DNA from: Lachnospiraceae bacterium
Lineage (GTDB): Bacteria > Bacillota > Clostridia > Lachnospirales > Lachnospiraceae
Length of the DNA stretch: 64,000 bases
Direction of reading: 5' to 3'
Assembly: GCA_022781925.1 (NCBI GenBank)
Contig: JALESO010000017.1
Coordinates: 62,001 to 126,000, forward strand
Shown: piece by piece, positions 45,700-55,856 of the stretch
How positions within the stretch are numbered: position 1 is the first letter of the stretch
Layout of the letters: each line of letters starts with the position of its first letter
The notes under the pieces: generated by a model
Databases searched by the model: none
What the model was told of the DNA's origin: nothing
The model's input: only the letters and a program-made list of their open reading frames with translations
Translations under genes and position numbers: made by a program

Positions 45700-45879
45700 T
45701 TATTCCTGGCTACAGATTATCTTTTCACGTTTTTTATCTAACAATGGTTGTATGCTTTCCATAACCTGCTCTCGGGCTTTTTCAGTCTTTTTAATCTTTT
45801 CAAGTTCCTTTTTTGTCCATTCTTCTGTTTCTCTAAATAATTCTGGTGTCTCACCTAATCTGGCATAATCGTACCGCAT
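45700..45879 (-). CDS. 59-residue charged helical protein, partner of the JAB gene
   Basis: A short gene missed by length filters: MRYDYARLGETPELFRETEE start, Glu/Lys-rich middle, ending IICSQE. Nearly the whole chain should form an alpha helix. AGGAGG lies 7 nt before the ATG, and it begins 14 bp after the JAB-domain gene stop, with a terminator after it. Probably an accessory or antidote-like partner of the JAB protein; function unknown. Confidence 0.65.
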   Translation of the reverse strand: MRYDYARLGETPELFRETEEWTKKELEKIKKTEKAREQVMESIQPLLDKKREKIICSQE

Positions 45880-45893
45880 GTCTACACCTCCTA

Positions 45894-46514
45894 CTATCTG
45901 TTTTCATATATAATTCCTGCTTCATAACAGTGACTTATAAAATATTTTGTCGCATCCTGATATTCTTTTAAATCATGTGCCTCATTGTACCTCTGGATGG
46001 TTTTATTCAATAATTCCACACTTTTTATATAATCAAACCTTCTACTTTTCACCATATAAGACACACTACCAAGATTCGTAACAACCACAAGTAAACGAAT
46101 GCTACCATATTGAAGGAAAAAGCGAATATCTGTTACCGATATCAATGGCAAAGATGGATGATTATGCATAGATACCACCATACATTCTCTTGATGTCATA
46201 ATTAGATGATATGTTGTAGCATCTGCCAGCGGATCCACTGAATGTTCATCTCCAAACTGGATTCCCACAACATTTTCATTTGCAATTACTTTTTCTGTAT
46301 CAAAACTATATGTGATTGCAACTTCATTCGAATCATTTTCATCTTTTGCAAGTTTCAAAACCTGTTGCGTCAGTTTCTGTATAATTTCGTATTCTTCTTC
46401 TGGTATCTCTTTATATCGAATATATGGTACTTTTTGTATCGCTTCATCTGTTATATTTACTTTATGATTTCTTTTCTTCGACATTTCAAGATTATCCAAA
46501 CCATAATTATCCAT
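45894..46514 (-). CDS. JAB/MPN (RadC-like) metalloprotease-fold domain protein
   Basis: A 206-residue protein with the JAMM motif VVSMHNHPSLPLISVTD (His-x-His-Pro then Ser and Asp), close to RadC's HNHPSGxPxPSxxD. The N-terminal 90 residues are charged and precede strands that would hold the JAMM Glu. Such domains bind zinc and often act as isopeptidases or nucleases; RadC itself is uncharacterised. GGAGG precedes the ATG. Followed by a 59-residue gene, together forming a two-gene unit. Confidence 0.7.
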   Translation of the reverse strand: MDNYGLDNLEMSKKRNHKVNITDEAIQKVPYIRYKEIPEEEYEIIQKLTQQVLKLAKDENDSNEVAITYSFDTEKVIANENVVGIQFGDEHSVDPLADATTYHLIMTSRECMVVSMHNHPSLPLISVTDIRFFLQYGSIRLLVVVTNLGSVSYMVKSRRFDYIKSVELLNKTIQRYNEAHDLKEYQDATKYFISHCYEAGIIYENR

Positions 46515-46610
46515 GTTTTCTGCCTCCCTTCTGCAAAATAATTATAAGCAAAAATCATATAAATAACAATAGACATTCCTATCTAAAATCATAAAGAAAT
46601 TATAAAAAGA

Positions 46611-46639
46611 TTGTATTTTGCCATTTCCTGTCGTATAAT
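46611..46639 (+). promoter_or_regulatory. Promoter of the 1419-residue activase gene
   Basis: -35 TTGTAT (46611-46616), 17-nt spacer, -10 TATAAT (46634-46639). The 5' leader carries a stem CTGAAATCA (46688-46696) / TGATTTCAG (46725-46733). Confidence 0.7.
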
Positions 46640-46762
46640 GAAGTTCGCTTGTAATCAGACAGGCGTTATACATATAATATGAAACTTCTGAAATCACTTT
46701 TCACTGATTTTTGCTGAAACGCAATGATTTCAGACAACCAATGAACATATACAGGTGGTAAA

Positions 46763-49700
46763 ATGAATAATTTAAAATTACACAAACTTGGAATTGATAT
46801 CGGATCAACTACGGTAAAGATTGCAATTTTGGATGATCAGAATACCCTGGTTTTTTCCGATTATGAGCGTCATTTCGCAAATATCCGCGAAACGCTCACT
46901 GATCTGCTTCATAAAGCATACGAAAAACTCGGACAGATCCAGCTCTGTCCTATGATCACTGGTTCCGGTGGTCTGACACTGGCAAAACACCTCGGTGTAC
47001 CTTTTGTACAGGAGGTTATTGCCGTATCTACCGCTCTGCAGGATGCCGCTCCGCAGACAGACGTAGCCATCGAGCTTGGTGGTGAGGATGCCAAGATCAT
47101 TTATTTTGAAGGCGGCAACGTCGAGCAGCGAATGAACGGTATCTGCGCCGGCGGTACCGGTTCCTTTATTGACCAGATGGCTTCCCTGATCCAGACAGAT
47201 GCCAGCGGTCTGAATGAATATGCCAAAAATTATAAAGCAATTTATCCGATTGCTGCCCGCTGTGGTGTATTTGCAAAGACAGATATCCAGCCGTTGATCA
47301 ACGAAGGTGCAACCCGTGAAGATCTGTCTGCTTCTATTTTCCAGGCAGTCGTAAATCAGACCATCAGTGGTCTTGCCTGTGGTAAACCGATCCGCGGTCA
47401 CGTTGCCTTCCTTGGCGGCCCGCTTCATTTTCTTTCTGAGCTGAAAGAAGCATTTATCCGTACACTGAAACTGGATGAGGAGCACACCATTGTTCCGGAA
47501 AACTCCCATCTGTTTGCAGCCATCGGTTCTGCCTTAAATTATAAGGAAGAAAATCAGGTATCCTTAGAGGAACTGCTGAATAAATTAAAAGGTGAGATCC
47601 ACATGGAATTCGAAGTAGAGCGTATGGATCCGCTGTTTGCAGATCAGGCAGCCTACGATGAATTTACCGCTCGTCACAACGGCGCATGTGTGAAAAAAGG
47701 TGATATTTCTACATACAGCGGAAACTGCTACCTCGGTATCGATGCAGGCTCCACCACAACAAAGGTCGCTCTGGTTGGAGAAGACGGCACCTTACTGTAC
47801 TCCTTTTACAGCAGCAACAACGGAAGCCCTCTGGCTACTTCCATCGTTGCCATCAAAGAGATTTACGAACAGCTTCCGGCAGATGCGCACATTGTATCTT
47901 CCTGTTCCACCGGTTACGGCGAGGCACTGGTAAAAGCTGCCCTGATGCTGGATGAAGGCGAGGTAGAGACCGTTGCACACTACACCGCTGCTGCGTTCTT
48001 TGATCCGAAGGTTGACTGTATCCTCGACATCGGCGGTCAGGATATGAAATGCATCAAGATCAAAAACAACACCGTTGACAGCGTACAGTTAAATGAGGCA
48101 TGTTCCTCCGGCTGTGGTTCCTTCATCGAGACATTTGCAAAATCTCTGAACTATTCCGTACAGGATTTCGCAAAAGAAGCATTATTTGCGAAAAACCCCA
48201 TCGACCTTGGAACACGTTGTACCGTATTTATGAACTCCAAAGTAAAACAGGCGCAGAAAGAGGGCGCATCCGTTGCTGATATTTCCGCAGGTCTGGCTTA
48301 CTCTGTTATCAAAAATGCATTATTTAAGGTAATCAAGCTGTCCGACCCGACAGAACTTGGTCAGAACATCGTTGTTCAGGGTGGTACTTTCTACAATGAC
48401 GCTGTACTGCGAAGCTTTGAGACCATCTCCGGCTGTCAGGCCATCCGCCCGGATATCGCCGGTATCATGGGAGCGTTCGGTGCCGCACTGATCGCCCGTG
48501 ACCGCTACGAAGGCAAACAGACTACCATGCTGTCCATCGATCAGATCAACGATCTGAAATTTGAGACAAAACTTGCCCGCTGTGGTGGCTGTACCAACAA
48601 CTGCCTGCTCACCATCAACAAATTCTCCGGAAACCGTCAGTACATTACCGGAAACAGATGTGAGAAAGGTATCGGCAAAGAGAAAAACAAAGAACAGATC
48701 CCGAACCTGTTTGAATATAAACTGCATCGTGTCTTTGACTATGAACCGCTGAACGAGGAAGAGGCAACCCGCGGAACCCTCGGTATGCCAAGAGTCCTGA
48801 ACATTTACGAAAACTATCCGTTCTGGGCAACATTTTTCAAAGCACTGAAATTCCGTCTCGTACTCTCTCCGGCTTCCACCAGAAAGATTTACGAACTTGG
48901 TATTGAATCCATCCCAAGTGAGTCCGAGTGTTATCCGGCAAAACTTGCCCACGGACACATTACATGGCTGATCAAAGAAGGCATCAATACGATCTTCTAT
49001 CCATGTATCCCGTATGAGCGCAAAGAGTTCCCGGATGCAGGCAACAACTACAACTGCCCGATTGTTACTTCCTATGCGGAAAACATCAAAAACAACGTAG
49101 ATGACATTACTTCCGGAAAAGTAAAATTCTACAACCCGTTCATGTCCTTCGCAGATGAAGAGACTTTAACCAAACGTCTCGAAGAAGTCATGAAAGAAGA
49201 TTTTGATATTCCGGCTTCCGAAGTAAAAGCTGCGGTACACGCTGCATGGCAGGAGCTTGCCAATGCCCGCAATGATATGCGCAAAAAAGGTGAAGAGACC
49301 ATCCAGTGGTTAAAAGACAACAACCGCCGTGGTATCGTACTTGCCGGCCGTCCATATCATATTGACCCGGAGATCAATCACGGTATTCCGGAACTGATCA
49401 CATCCTACGGATTTGCAGTTCTGACGGAGGATTCCATCTCCCATCTGCATCAGGTAGAGCGCCCACTGATCGTACTTGACCAGTGGATGTACCACTCCAG
49501 ACTGTATGCAGCTGCAAACTATGTAAAGACAACCGACTTTCTGGATATGATCCAGCTGAACTCCTTCGGCTGTGGACTGGATGCGGTTACCACCGATCAG
49601 GTCAGTGATATCCTGACGCATTCCGGCAAGATTTACACCTGCCTGAAGATCGATGAGGTAAACAACCTTGGTGCGGCTCGTATCCGTATCCGTTCTCTCA

Positions 49701-51022
49701 TCGCTGCCATCCGCACCAGAGAGAAAAATCCGAAAGAGCGTAAGATCGTTCCGTCCAGCTACCAGCGTGCAATCTTTACAGAGGAAATGCGAAAGACTTA
49801 CACGATCCTGGCTCCACAGATGGCTCCAATCCATTTCGAGCTGTTAGAGCCTGCATTTAAAGCTTCCGGATACAACTTAGTCGTTCTCGGAAATGACAAC
49901 AAAGCGGCTGTCGATGCAGGATTAAAATATGTAAACAACGACGCCTGCTATCCGTCCCTGATCACCGTTGGTATGTTCATGGATGCGGTAACCTCCGGTA
50001 AATATGATGTGGACCATCTGGCCATCATCATGTCCCAGACCGGTGGCGGCTGCCGTGCTTCCAACTATGTCGGATTCATCCGTCGTGCACTGGAAAAAGC
50101 AGGATACCCCCAGATTCCGGTTATCTCACTGAACTTAAGCAGTCTGGAATCCAACCCGGGATTCAAACTGAATGTCTCTCTGATCCAGAAAGGTATGTAC
50201 TGCCTGGTATTCGGTGATATCCTGATGCGTTGTATCTACGCAACCAGACCGTATGAAGCAGTTCCGGGTTCCACAAATGAACTTCATAAAAAATGGGTAC
50301 AGAAAATTACAGATTTCGTATCTACCGATAAACTGATCAGTCACAGAAAGTACAAACAGTATTGCCGTGAGATCGTACATGATTTTGATGTACTTCCAAG
50401 ACTTGATATTCAGAAACCGAAGGTAGGTATCGTTGGAGAGATTCTGGTAAAATTCATGCCGATGGCAAACAACTATCTGGCTGATCTGCTGGAATCTGAA
50501 GGTGCTGAGGCTGTCATTCCGGATCTGCTGGACTTCTTCCTCTACTGCTTCTACAACAACAACTTCAAGTCCGATGTCCTTGGATTCAAGAAATCCACCA
50601 AGACAAAATCAAATCTTGGTATCTGGGCCATCGAAAAACTGCGTGGAGTTGCACACAAAGCACTGGAAGAAAGCAAGCATTTCACACCGCCGGCAAATAT
50701 TTACGAAACTGCCAAAAATGCAGAATCCATCGTATCTCACGGTAACCAGACCGGTGAGGGATGGTTCCTGACTGGTGAGATGGTGGAGCTGATCAACTCC
50801 GGTGTCAACAACATCGTATGCTGCCAGCCGTTTGCCTGCCTGCCGAACCATATCGTAGGTAAGGGTGTTATCAAAGAGCTGCGTCATCAGTATCCGATGT
50901 CCAATATCGTGGCCATTGACTTTGATCCGGGTGCCAGCGAGGTAAACCAGTTGAACCGTATTAAACTGATGCTGTCTACGGCACAGAAAAATCTGAAAAA
51001 ATCACAGAAACAGGACGCGTAA
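46763..51022 (+). CDS. Giant 2-hydroxyacyl-CoA dehydratase-type activase/dehydratase fusion
   Basis: A 1419-residue multidomain protein. Two ASKHA ATPase domains (BcrA/BadF/HgdC type) lie at residues 6-255 ([27 protein letters not shown]) and 323-590 ([29 protein letters not shown]). Each carries Cys positions that could share a [4Fe-4S] cluster. A Cys-rich segment ([17 protein letters not shown]) follows, then DUF2229 and HgdB-like domains up to the C-terminus ([31 protein letters not shown]). Such proteins couple ATP hydrolysis to low-potential electron transfer. No hydroxyacyl-CoA dehydratase subunits or ferredoxins are nearby. Single-gene unit with a strong terminator. Confidence 0.85.
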   Translation: MNNLKLHKLGIDIGSTTVKIAILDDQNTLVFSDYERHFANIRETLTDLLHKAYEKLGQIQLCPMITGSGGLTLAKHLGVPFVQEVIAVSTALQDAAPQTDVAIELGGEDAKIIYFEGGNVEQRMNGICAGGTGSFIDQMASLIQTDASGLNEYAKNYKAIYPIAARCGVFAKTDIQPLINEGATREDLSASIFQAVVNQTISGLACGKPIRGHVAFLGGPLHFLSELKEAFIRTLKLDEEHTIVPENSHLFAAIGSALNYKEENQVSLEELLNKLKGEIHMEFEVERMDPLFADQAAYDEFTARHNGACVKKGDISTYSGNCYLGIDAGSTTTKVALVGEDGTLLYSFYSSNNGSPLATSIVAIKEIYEQLPADAHIVSSCSTGYGEALVKAALMLDEGEVETVAHYTAAAFFDPKVDCILDIGGQDMKCIKIKNNTVDSVQLNEACSSGCGSFIETFAKSLNYSVQDFAKEALFAKNPIDLGTRCTVFMNSKVKQAQKEGASVADISAGLAYSVIKNALFKVIKLSDPTELGQNIVVQGGTFYNDAVLRSFETISGCQAIRPDIAGIMGAFGAALIARDRYEGKQTTMLSIDQINDLKFETKLARCGGCTNNCLLTINKFSGNRQYITGNRCEKGIGKEKNKEQIPNLFEYKLHRVFDYEPLNEEEATRGTLGMPRVLNIYENYPFWATFFKALKFRLVLSPASTRKIYELGIESIPSESECYPAKLAHGHITWLIKEGINTIFYPCIPYERKEFPDAGNNYNCPIVTSYAENIKNNVDDITSGKVKFYNPFMSFADEETLTKRLEEVMKEDFDIPASEVKAAVHAAWQELANARNDMRKKGEETIQWLKDNNRRGIVLAGRPYHIDPEINHGIPELITSYGFAVLTEDSISHLHQVERPLIVLDQWMYHSRLYAAANYVKTTDFLDMIQLNSFGCGLDAVTTDQVSDILTHSGKIYTCLKIDEVNNLGAARIRIRSLIAAIRTREKNPKERKIVPSSYQRAIFTEEMRKTYTILAPQMAPIHFELLEPAFKASGYNLVVLGNDNKAAVDAGLKYVNNDACYPSLITVGMFMDAVTSGKYDVDHLAIIMSQTGGGCRASNYVGFIRRALEKAGYPQIPVISLNLSSLESNPGFKLNVSLIQKGMYCLVFGDILMRCIYATRPYEAVPGSTNELHKKWVQKITDFVSTDKLISHRKYKQYCREIVHDFDVLPRLDIQKPKVGIVGEILVKFMPMANNYLADLLESEGAEAVIPDLLDFFLYCFYNNNFKSDVLGFKKSTKTKSNLGIWAIEKLRGVAHKALEESKHFTPPANIYETAKNAESIVSHGNQTGEGWFLTGEMVELINSGVNNIVCCQPFACLPNHIVGKGVIKELRHQYPMSNIVAIDFDPGASEVNQLNRIKLMLSTAQKNLKKSQKQDA

Positions 51023-51058
51023 AAAAGTTTCTTTTGTAAATTAAATTTTAGGGTATGA

Positions 51059-51127
51059 AAAAAATCTCCTGTATTTTGTCTCCGCGGCTAACAATCGCTC
51101 GCTGAGAAAAAATACAGGAGATTTTTA
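51059..51127. terminator. Terminator after the activase gene
   Basis: Arms AAAAATCTCCTGTATTTT / AAAATACAGGAGATTTTT form a long stem with a loop of about 27 nt; T runs on both strands, so it also closes the convergent aldo/keto reductase. Confidence 0.9.
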
Positions 51128-51178
51128 ATTTACACACAACACAAAATCACCGGGTGCGCCTTCATAAAATTATATTTA

Positions 51179-52300
51179 TTATTTTAAAAGTTCCTCGCTT
51201 ACGCGCTCAAGTTCTGCACGAATCTGAATATGCTGCGGACATGCTTCCTCACATTTTCCACATTTCACGCACTCATTCGCACGTTTCAGTCCATGGCCGC
51301 CTACCAGCCAATTTTCCTGATGTACTGCCATATCTTTATCGCCGTACAATGTCAGGCAGTTCATTGCTGTGAAGGAACCTGAAATACCAATCTGCATCGG
51401 ACAGACTTTTGCACAGTAATTACATGTTGTACATGGAATCAGCGGAATCTTGTTCAGTTCTTCCTGTGCCTGTTTTAAGGTCTGCATCTGAGCGTCATTT
51501 AATCCATTGAAATCTTTCATGTAGGACAGGTTATCCTTCATCTGCTCTACGTTGCTCATACCGGATAATACAGTGATCACGCCTTCCAGGTTTGCTGCAA
51601 AACGAACAGCCCAGGACGCAACGGATGATTCCGGTTCTGCATCTTTTAATACTTTAACTACGGATTCCGGCGGAGTTGCCAGCATACCGCCCTTTACAGG
51701 CTCCATGATGATCACCGGTTTGCCATATTTTCTTGCTACTTCATAGCAGCCTCTGGACTGAATGGCTGGGTTCTCCCAGTCTGCATAGTTGATCTGAAGC
51801 TGTACAAATTCCATCTCCGGATGTTCTTTTAAAATTGCTTCCAGTTCTTCCGGTGTTGAATGGAAGGAAAAACCAACGTGTTTGATCAGCCCTGCTGCCT
51901 TTTTCTCTGCTACCCAGTTCCACATATCAAATTTGTCAAAATACTCCGTTCTTGTCTCACCCAGATTGTGCAGCAGATAGAAATCAAAATAACCTGCACC
52001 GGTCTGTTTTAAAGAGGTGTCAAACTGCGCATATGCTTCTTCTTTTGTCTTGCAGTTGATCCATGCCGCATTTTTTGTCGCAAGCTGATAGCTCTCACGC
52101 GGATAACGCTCTACCAGTGCCTGGCGGATGGCATCTTCGGAACCTGCGTATGCCCATGCGGTATCAAAATAAGTAAATCCTGCATCCATAAACAGGTCTA
52201 CCATTTCTTTGGTCTGCTCCACGTCAATAACACCGTCTGTCTGTGGCAGACGCATCAGACCAAATCCAAGTTTTCGAATGTCTCCACCTAAATAACTCAT
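51179..52300 (-). CDS. Aldo/keto reductase with C-terminal [4Fe-4S] ferredoxin domain
   Basis: A 373-residue protein. The TIM barrel holds the AKR tetrad: Asp in TYFDTAWAYAGSE, the Tyr of AWAYAG, Lys in ATKNAAW and His in LLHNLGE. The C-terminus carries CTTCNYCAKVCP and CVKCGKCEEACP for two [4Fe-4S] clusters. This clostridial subgroup probably exchanges electrons with ferredoxin; substrates are unknown. A related protein is encoded at 60669-61847. It starts 17 bp downstream of the HipA-like gene and may be cotranscribed with it. Confidence 0.9.
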   Translation of the reverse strand: MSYLGGDIRKLGFGLMRLPQTDGVIDVEQTKEMVDLFMDAGFTYFDTAWAYAGSEDAIRQALVERYPRESYQLATKNAAWINCKTKEEAYAQFDTSLKQTGAGYFDFYLLHNLGETRTEYFDKFDMWNWVAEKKAAGLIKHVGFSFHSTPEELEAILKEHPEMEFVQLQINYADWENPAIQSRGCYEVARKYGKPVIIMEPVKGGMLATPPESVVKVLKDAEPESSVASWAVRFAANLEGVITVLSGMSNVEQMKDNLSYMKDFNGLNDAQMQTLKQAQEELNKIPLIPCTTCNYCAKVCPMQIGISGSFTAMNCLTLYGDKDMAVHQENWLVGGHGLKRANECVKCGKCEEACPQHIQIRAELERVSEELLK

Positions 52301-52317
52301 AATCTCTTTTTCTCCTG

Positions 52318-53556
52318 CTATCTCGTATAATCTTCTGCTATGTTCTTTTCCACATCATCCTGTGTAGAATTCTGCACATTTATATTTACTGTTTTTCCAG
52401 AAGCATCGGCTGCCACTTCCTTCAATTTCTGAATACGATTCTCCACTGAATCTGCAATCGCCATTACACGCCGTTCATCCATGAATTCCTGCGCCTGCTC
52501 ATCCGACAAAATCTCACATATCATATCTTTCACATCCACCAGATTTTCAAACGGAATCCAATCATATGAGGTTACCAGTTTTAACTGTTCCTCATGATGT
52601 CGTTTAAATGGTTTGCAGACAATACCGCGCTCTGCACGAATTTCCCCTGCCATCTTATCATATCCAAGAGAAGAACCACTGTCAAAAATCGGGGCAAATC
52701 CCATCCACTCCAGATTTTCTGCATTTCGAATCAAACCGAAATTGTTCAGATGCCGATCCTCATTTGCAATCAGATAATCAACAACAATCATGCGATCCAG
52801 ATCAGATACTATATTAATTCCTGTACCTTCACAACAATTTACAAAATGCTGATACACCGATGTACTGTTGTCTTTTTTCTGGGTCTGCATCAAACGCCAC
52901 GCACTGACAAGTTCCGTATCTTTTGTAATAAAATCCTCGCAAATGCTATACGGAGCACCTTCACTCCAGACTACCGTGTATGGAATATGATTTACTCCAA
53001 GTCTCTGCATCACTTCAGATGCGATCACCTCATTAAAAGGCTGTTGTCGAAACGGATTACTTCCACCTTTTACCAAGCAACGCTTTCCATTGATAATTTT
53101 CCAACGCTTTTTCAGACAGCCATCGGATGTGTTATCCGGGGAATTGAAATCAAACTCCGGTTCCTTTTTCGGACTTCCAAACAATACATCACCCATATCA
53201 TCCGAAAAATCATTGTCAAAAAATTTTACCTGTTCCCAAGTCAACGTTGTATTTTCCGGCTTTATCCAATACTGATCCGACAGACTCAATCCAAAGCATC
53301 GCACCAGAAGCATTTTGGTATCTGCAATTTCCAATGTCTCCAACGCTTCCCGGACACCGGATCGACTCGCCGGAATCGAACGGTCTGTCCACCAATGGTT
53401 AAATGCCGCACGATCCACTACACCTTTTTTCACAGAAACTCCCACTGGCAAATGCTCTGGTCGATATACATTATTTATTTTTCTAATAAATCCGCTGGCA
53501 TCATCTAATTCCAGTTCTGCCACTGGCAGATTCTGATGCATAAATGTATAATTCAT
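52318..53556 (-). CDS. HipA-like kinase domain protein
   Basis: A 412-residue protein. The C-terminal 250 residues resemble the HipA/CtkA kinase fold: KGGSNPFRQQPFNEVIAS (ATP-binding side), DYLIANEDRHLNNFGLI (catalytic loop with Asp, His and Asn) and PIFDSGSSLGYD (metal-binding Asp). The N-terminal part of about 150 residues is unlike the HipA N-terminal domain. No HipB-type antitoxin gene lies next to it. The ATG at 53556 has GGAG 9 nt upstream; 53595 is unsupported. Stand-alone HipA-like kinases of this kind are uncharacterised. Confidence 0.75.
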   Translation of the reverse strand: MNYTFMHQNLPVAELELDDASGFIRKINNVYRPEHLPVGVSVKKGVVDRAAFNHWWTDRSIPASRSGVREALETLEIADTKMLLVRCFGLSLSDQYWIKPENTTLTWEQVKFFDNDFSDDMGDVLFGSPKKEPEFDFNSPDNTSDGCLKKRWKIINGKRCLVKGGSNPFRQQPFNEVIASEVMQRLGVNHIPYTVVWSEGAPYSICEDFITKDTELVSAWRLMQTQKKDNSTSVYQHFVNCCEGTGINIVSDLDRMIVVDYLIANEDRHLNNFGLIRNAENLEWMGFAPIFDSGSSLGYDKMAGEIRAERGIVCKPFKRHHEEQLKLVTSYDWIPFENLVDVKDMICEILSDEQAQEFMDERRVMAIADSVENRIQKLKEVAADASGKTVNINVQNSTQDDVEKNIAEDYTR

Positions 53557-53703
53557 CTGCAAACACTCCATTTTATTCAAGGATATCCTAATCACCCCTA
53601 TTTCTCACCAACTATAGAAGTGGGAATCATTTTTCACTTAATACTTTTTTTATAGTATCATCCAAAATCAGGTGCGTCAATCTGTCACTGAATAAAAAGC
53701 ATA

Positions 53704-53765
53704 CAAGAAAGTGTGCTATCACCCCCCCTCTCGCATATGAAATTATCAATAGCACAGCTTTCTTG
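53704..53765. repeat. Inverted repeat upstream of the HipA-like gene
   Basis: CAAGAAAGTGTGCTAT (53704-53719) pairs with ATAGCACAGCTTTCTTG (53749-53765) with one bulge; the loop contains a run of seven Cs. Could be a terminator remnant or regulatory hairpin in the 428-bp gap 53557-53984. Confidence 0.5.
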
Positions 53766-53839
53766 CACGCGCCGAGCACGATTGCGAAGCAATAATTTCT
53801 TCTCGTGCGAGTGTGCATCGTTTGCACGAAGTGCTTTTA

Positions 53840-53873
53840 TTTGATAGGAAATTTATCGTAATTTCCTATCAAA
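53840..53873. repeat. Perfect 14-bp inverted repeat
   Basis: TTTGATAGGAAATT - TATCGT - AATTTCCTATCAAA, in the same intergenic region, immediately before a GC-rich hairpin. Confidence 0.7.
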
Positions 53874-53880
53874 TGAAAAA

Positions 53881-53911
53881 CTGCCCGCATCTTCGATACG
53901 GACAGCTTTTT
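53881..53911. terminator. Terminator downstream of the 53985-54416 gene
   Basis: Arms CTGCCCGCATC (53881-53891) and GATACGGACAG (53895-53905) pair with G-U wobbles and are flanked by T runs on both strands. Confidence 0.7.
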
Positions 53912-53984
53912 TGTCTAGCGTGTATTCTTTTTTTATAATCCCCTCCCATACTCAATTGATTATTTTAAAAAATGGGTATGCAAT

Positions 53985-54416
53985 TTACTGTACGATTCCG
54001 CACTCCAGACACTCTTTTCCAATGAGCTGCACTGCATAGCGCTCCAGTTTGATACAGTCCGCTTTCGGGGCTCTTTTTCTTGTTTTTCCTAACATATAAC
54101 ACAGATATACTTTTCCGATTGTTATATTTTTATTTTGAAAACGAAATCCATATCGCTCCGGATGCTCAATCGCATCGCAAAATCTGGCATAACACTTTGC
54201 ATCTGCCCGCAGAGTCTCTCCGGCGTTCTCATAAATCTGTCCTACCATACGGTTCATACCATCCACATAGCATTCTACAAATTCATCATCCGTCAGTTTT
54301 TCCTGCTCTGCAAGTTCCAGTTTTTCCCTTACTGCCTCACCAAACAGATGGATATTCTGGTCAATGAGATCTACAAAATACTGATATGTGTTTTCCTTTT
54401 TTGATGCGAATATCAT
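53985..54416 (-). CDS. Unknown soluble protein
   Basis: A 143-residue protein, predicted mostly helical, with alternating charges (FGEAVREKLELAEQEKLTDDE) and no signal or membrane segment. It has Cys residues near the C-terminus (KADCIKLE, GKECLECGIV). GAGGAGG sits 6 nt before the ATG at 54416. It lies 87 bp downstream of the TctA-like gene in the same direction and may be the tail of the mevalonate-type operon; an inverted repeat lies between (54462-54494). I do not recognise the family. Confidence 0.5.
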   Translation of the reverse strand: MIFASKKENTYQYFVDLIDQNIHLFGEAVREKLELAEQEKLTDDEFVECYVDGMNRMVGQIYENAGETLRADAKCYARFCDAIEHPERYGFRFQNKNITIGKVYLCYMLGKTRKRAPKADCIKLERYAVQLIGKECLECGIVQ

Positions 54417-54461
54417 AGTGTGCCTCCTCATACTTCTTCTTTTTACCGGCAATTTTTATGT

Positions 54462-54494
54462 CAGGACTACATGTCCCAAATTACATGTAGCCCC
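54462..54494. repeat. Inverted repeat between TctA-like and unknown gene
   Basis: GGACTACATGT / ACATGTAGCCC pair around a short loop. No T tract on the minus strand, so a processing or partial termination signal is more likely than a full terminator. Confidence 0.5.
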
Positions 54495-54503
54495 GATTTA
54501 TTT

Positions 54504-55844
54504 TTATATTGCCAGTGCACAAACTGAGATCAGTGTTGTTACGATCCAGCCAGATGCATAATATGCCATAAACTGTACGCCGGTATGGATTCCATAGTGG
54601 TTGTTTAAGAATCCACCAAATACACCGATTACCAGTGCAGTGATAATACCGAATAACCCTGCCTCATGGAAAGCCAGCATGCAAACCAGTCCCATGAATG
54701 CGCCAATCAGTGCCTCATGGCTGATGGAACGGAACATCTTTTCAGACCATTTACGGGCTTTTTTGATTGCCATCGGATATGCAAACAGGCAACCGAAGAT
54801 AATACCGATAAATCCGTAAATGAAGTAATCTGACATGGACAGATAATCATGTAAATTAATCTGGTTGAATAACGGAGATGCCGGGCCTAAAGCTACCGGG
54901 CTCAGCGGCAGGCCAAATGCGATCATCGGGATCAGAAGTTCTCCCAGATAAGTTGCATTGGATACCGCATCCTGTACACCAAGGGTTGTGGTGACACGGT
55001 CAAATAACTCTTTCTTTCTGGAGGCTACCAGCTCACCCAGCATAACCGTCATACCAACCGGGGAAAATGTAAATGTGCAGGCTGAAATTGCAGAACAGCC
55101 GGCAACGTAACCTATGGATGATTTACCAAAAAATTTAAACGGGTTCGGGAAAAACGGCATTTTCTCTTTGGAATCCGGAGCAAGCCAGATTTCTGTCGGT
55201 TTTTCCCTGCGGTTCTCCGCACGTTTTGCAGGAATCATAATATTGAAGATTTCTGCGATCATCGGACCAATGGTAATTCCCATGAAAATAGATGTAAATA
55301 ATGTCTTACCTACTGCTTCTGTAGATATTCTCTGTAAACCCTGAATCAGGAATGCAAACGGTACCAGTGCTACCACTGCTCCGATCTTTGCCTGTGACAT
55401 AAATGCAATGACACATGCCGCAATGGTAAAGATCAATCCGCTGTATTGTGTGATAATATCGCTTAACGGTGCCAGAACCTGTGCAAACAGAATAGCGATC
55501 GGTAAACCGATCAGGGATCCGATCAGGGAACCTGCGGACATTTTTCGCATGGAAATATGCGGAATACCAAGTTTTTTACCGATGTTACTGTTTTCTACCA
55601 TCGGCACTGCCATGGTGGAACCCGGAAGGGCTGCCATCGCTGTCGGTATCGTATGCGTGATCTGCATCGCAACCAGAATTGCGATAAACCATGCAAAAAT
55701 AACAACCGGTTCAAATCCCATTAAGACAAGAATCAGGGTAATTGGTGCCATGGTCGCTGTCTCGTCTGTACCAGGGATAATTCCGATAATGGAGAAAATG
55801 ATTCCTCCGATAATTGAAACAATAATTGCCTGTATAATCAGCAT
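54504..55844 (-). CDS. TctA-family tripartite transporter permease
   Basis: A 446-residue membrane protein with about 10-12 segments. The TctA hallmarks are IFSIIGIIPGTDETATMAPITLIL near the start (the GxxPG loop) and SPVGMTVMLGELVASRKKEL in the second half, which mirrors it. TctA carries out Na+-coupled uptake of citrate or other carboxylates, normally with TctB and a periplasmic TctC. No TctC-like binding protein is encoded here. In the operon with HMG-CoA reductase and the lyase-like gene, the carried acid may be mevalonate or HMG; this is inference. Confidence 0.8.
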   Translation of the reverse strand: MLIIQAIIVSIIGGIIFSIIGIIPGTDETATMAPITLILVLMGFEPVVIFAWFIAILVAMQITHTIPTAMAALPGSTMAVPMVENSNIGKKLGIPHISMRKMSAGSLIGSLIGLPIAILFAQVLAPLSDIITQYSGLIFTIAACVIAFMSQAKIGAVVALVPFAFLIQGLQRISTEAVGKTLFTSIFMGITIGPMIAEIFNIMIPAKRAENRREKPTEIWLAPDSKEKMPFFPNPFKFFGKSSIGYVAGCSAISACTFTFSPVGMTVMLGELVASRKKELFDRVTTTLGVQDAVSNATYLGELLIPMIAFGLPLSPVALGPASPLFNQINLHDYLSMSDYFIYGFIGIIFGCLFAYPMAIKKARKWSEKMFRSISHEALIGAFMGLVCMLAFHEAGLFGIITALVIGVFGGFLNNHYGIHTGVQFMAYYASGWIVTTLISVCALAI

Positions 55845-55856
55845 GTTGTCTACCTC

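Noticed and set aside
46805..47509. 234-residue antisense frame inside the activase gene
   Set aside because: Shadow of a strongly conserved coding sequence; no ribosome binding site or domain.
53627..53827. 66-residue frame in the gap upstream of the HipA-like gene
   Set aside because: It runs through an inverted repeat with a poly-C run and has no convincing ribosome binding site.
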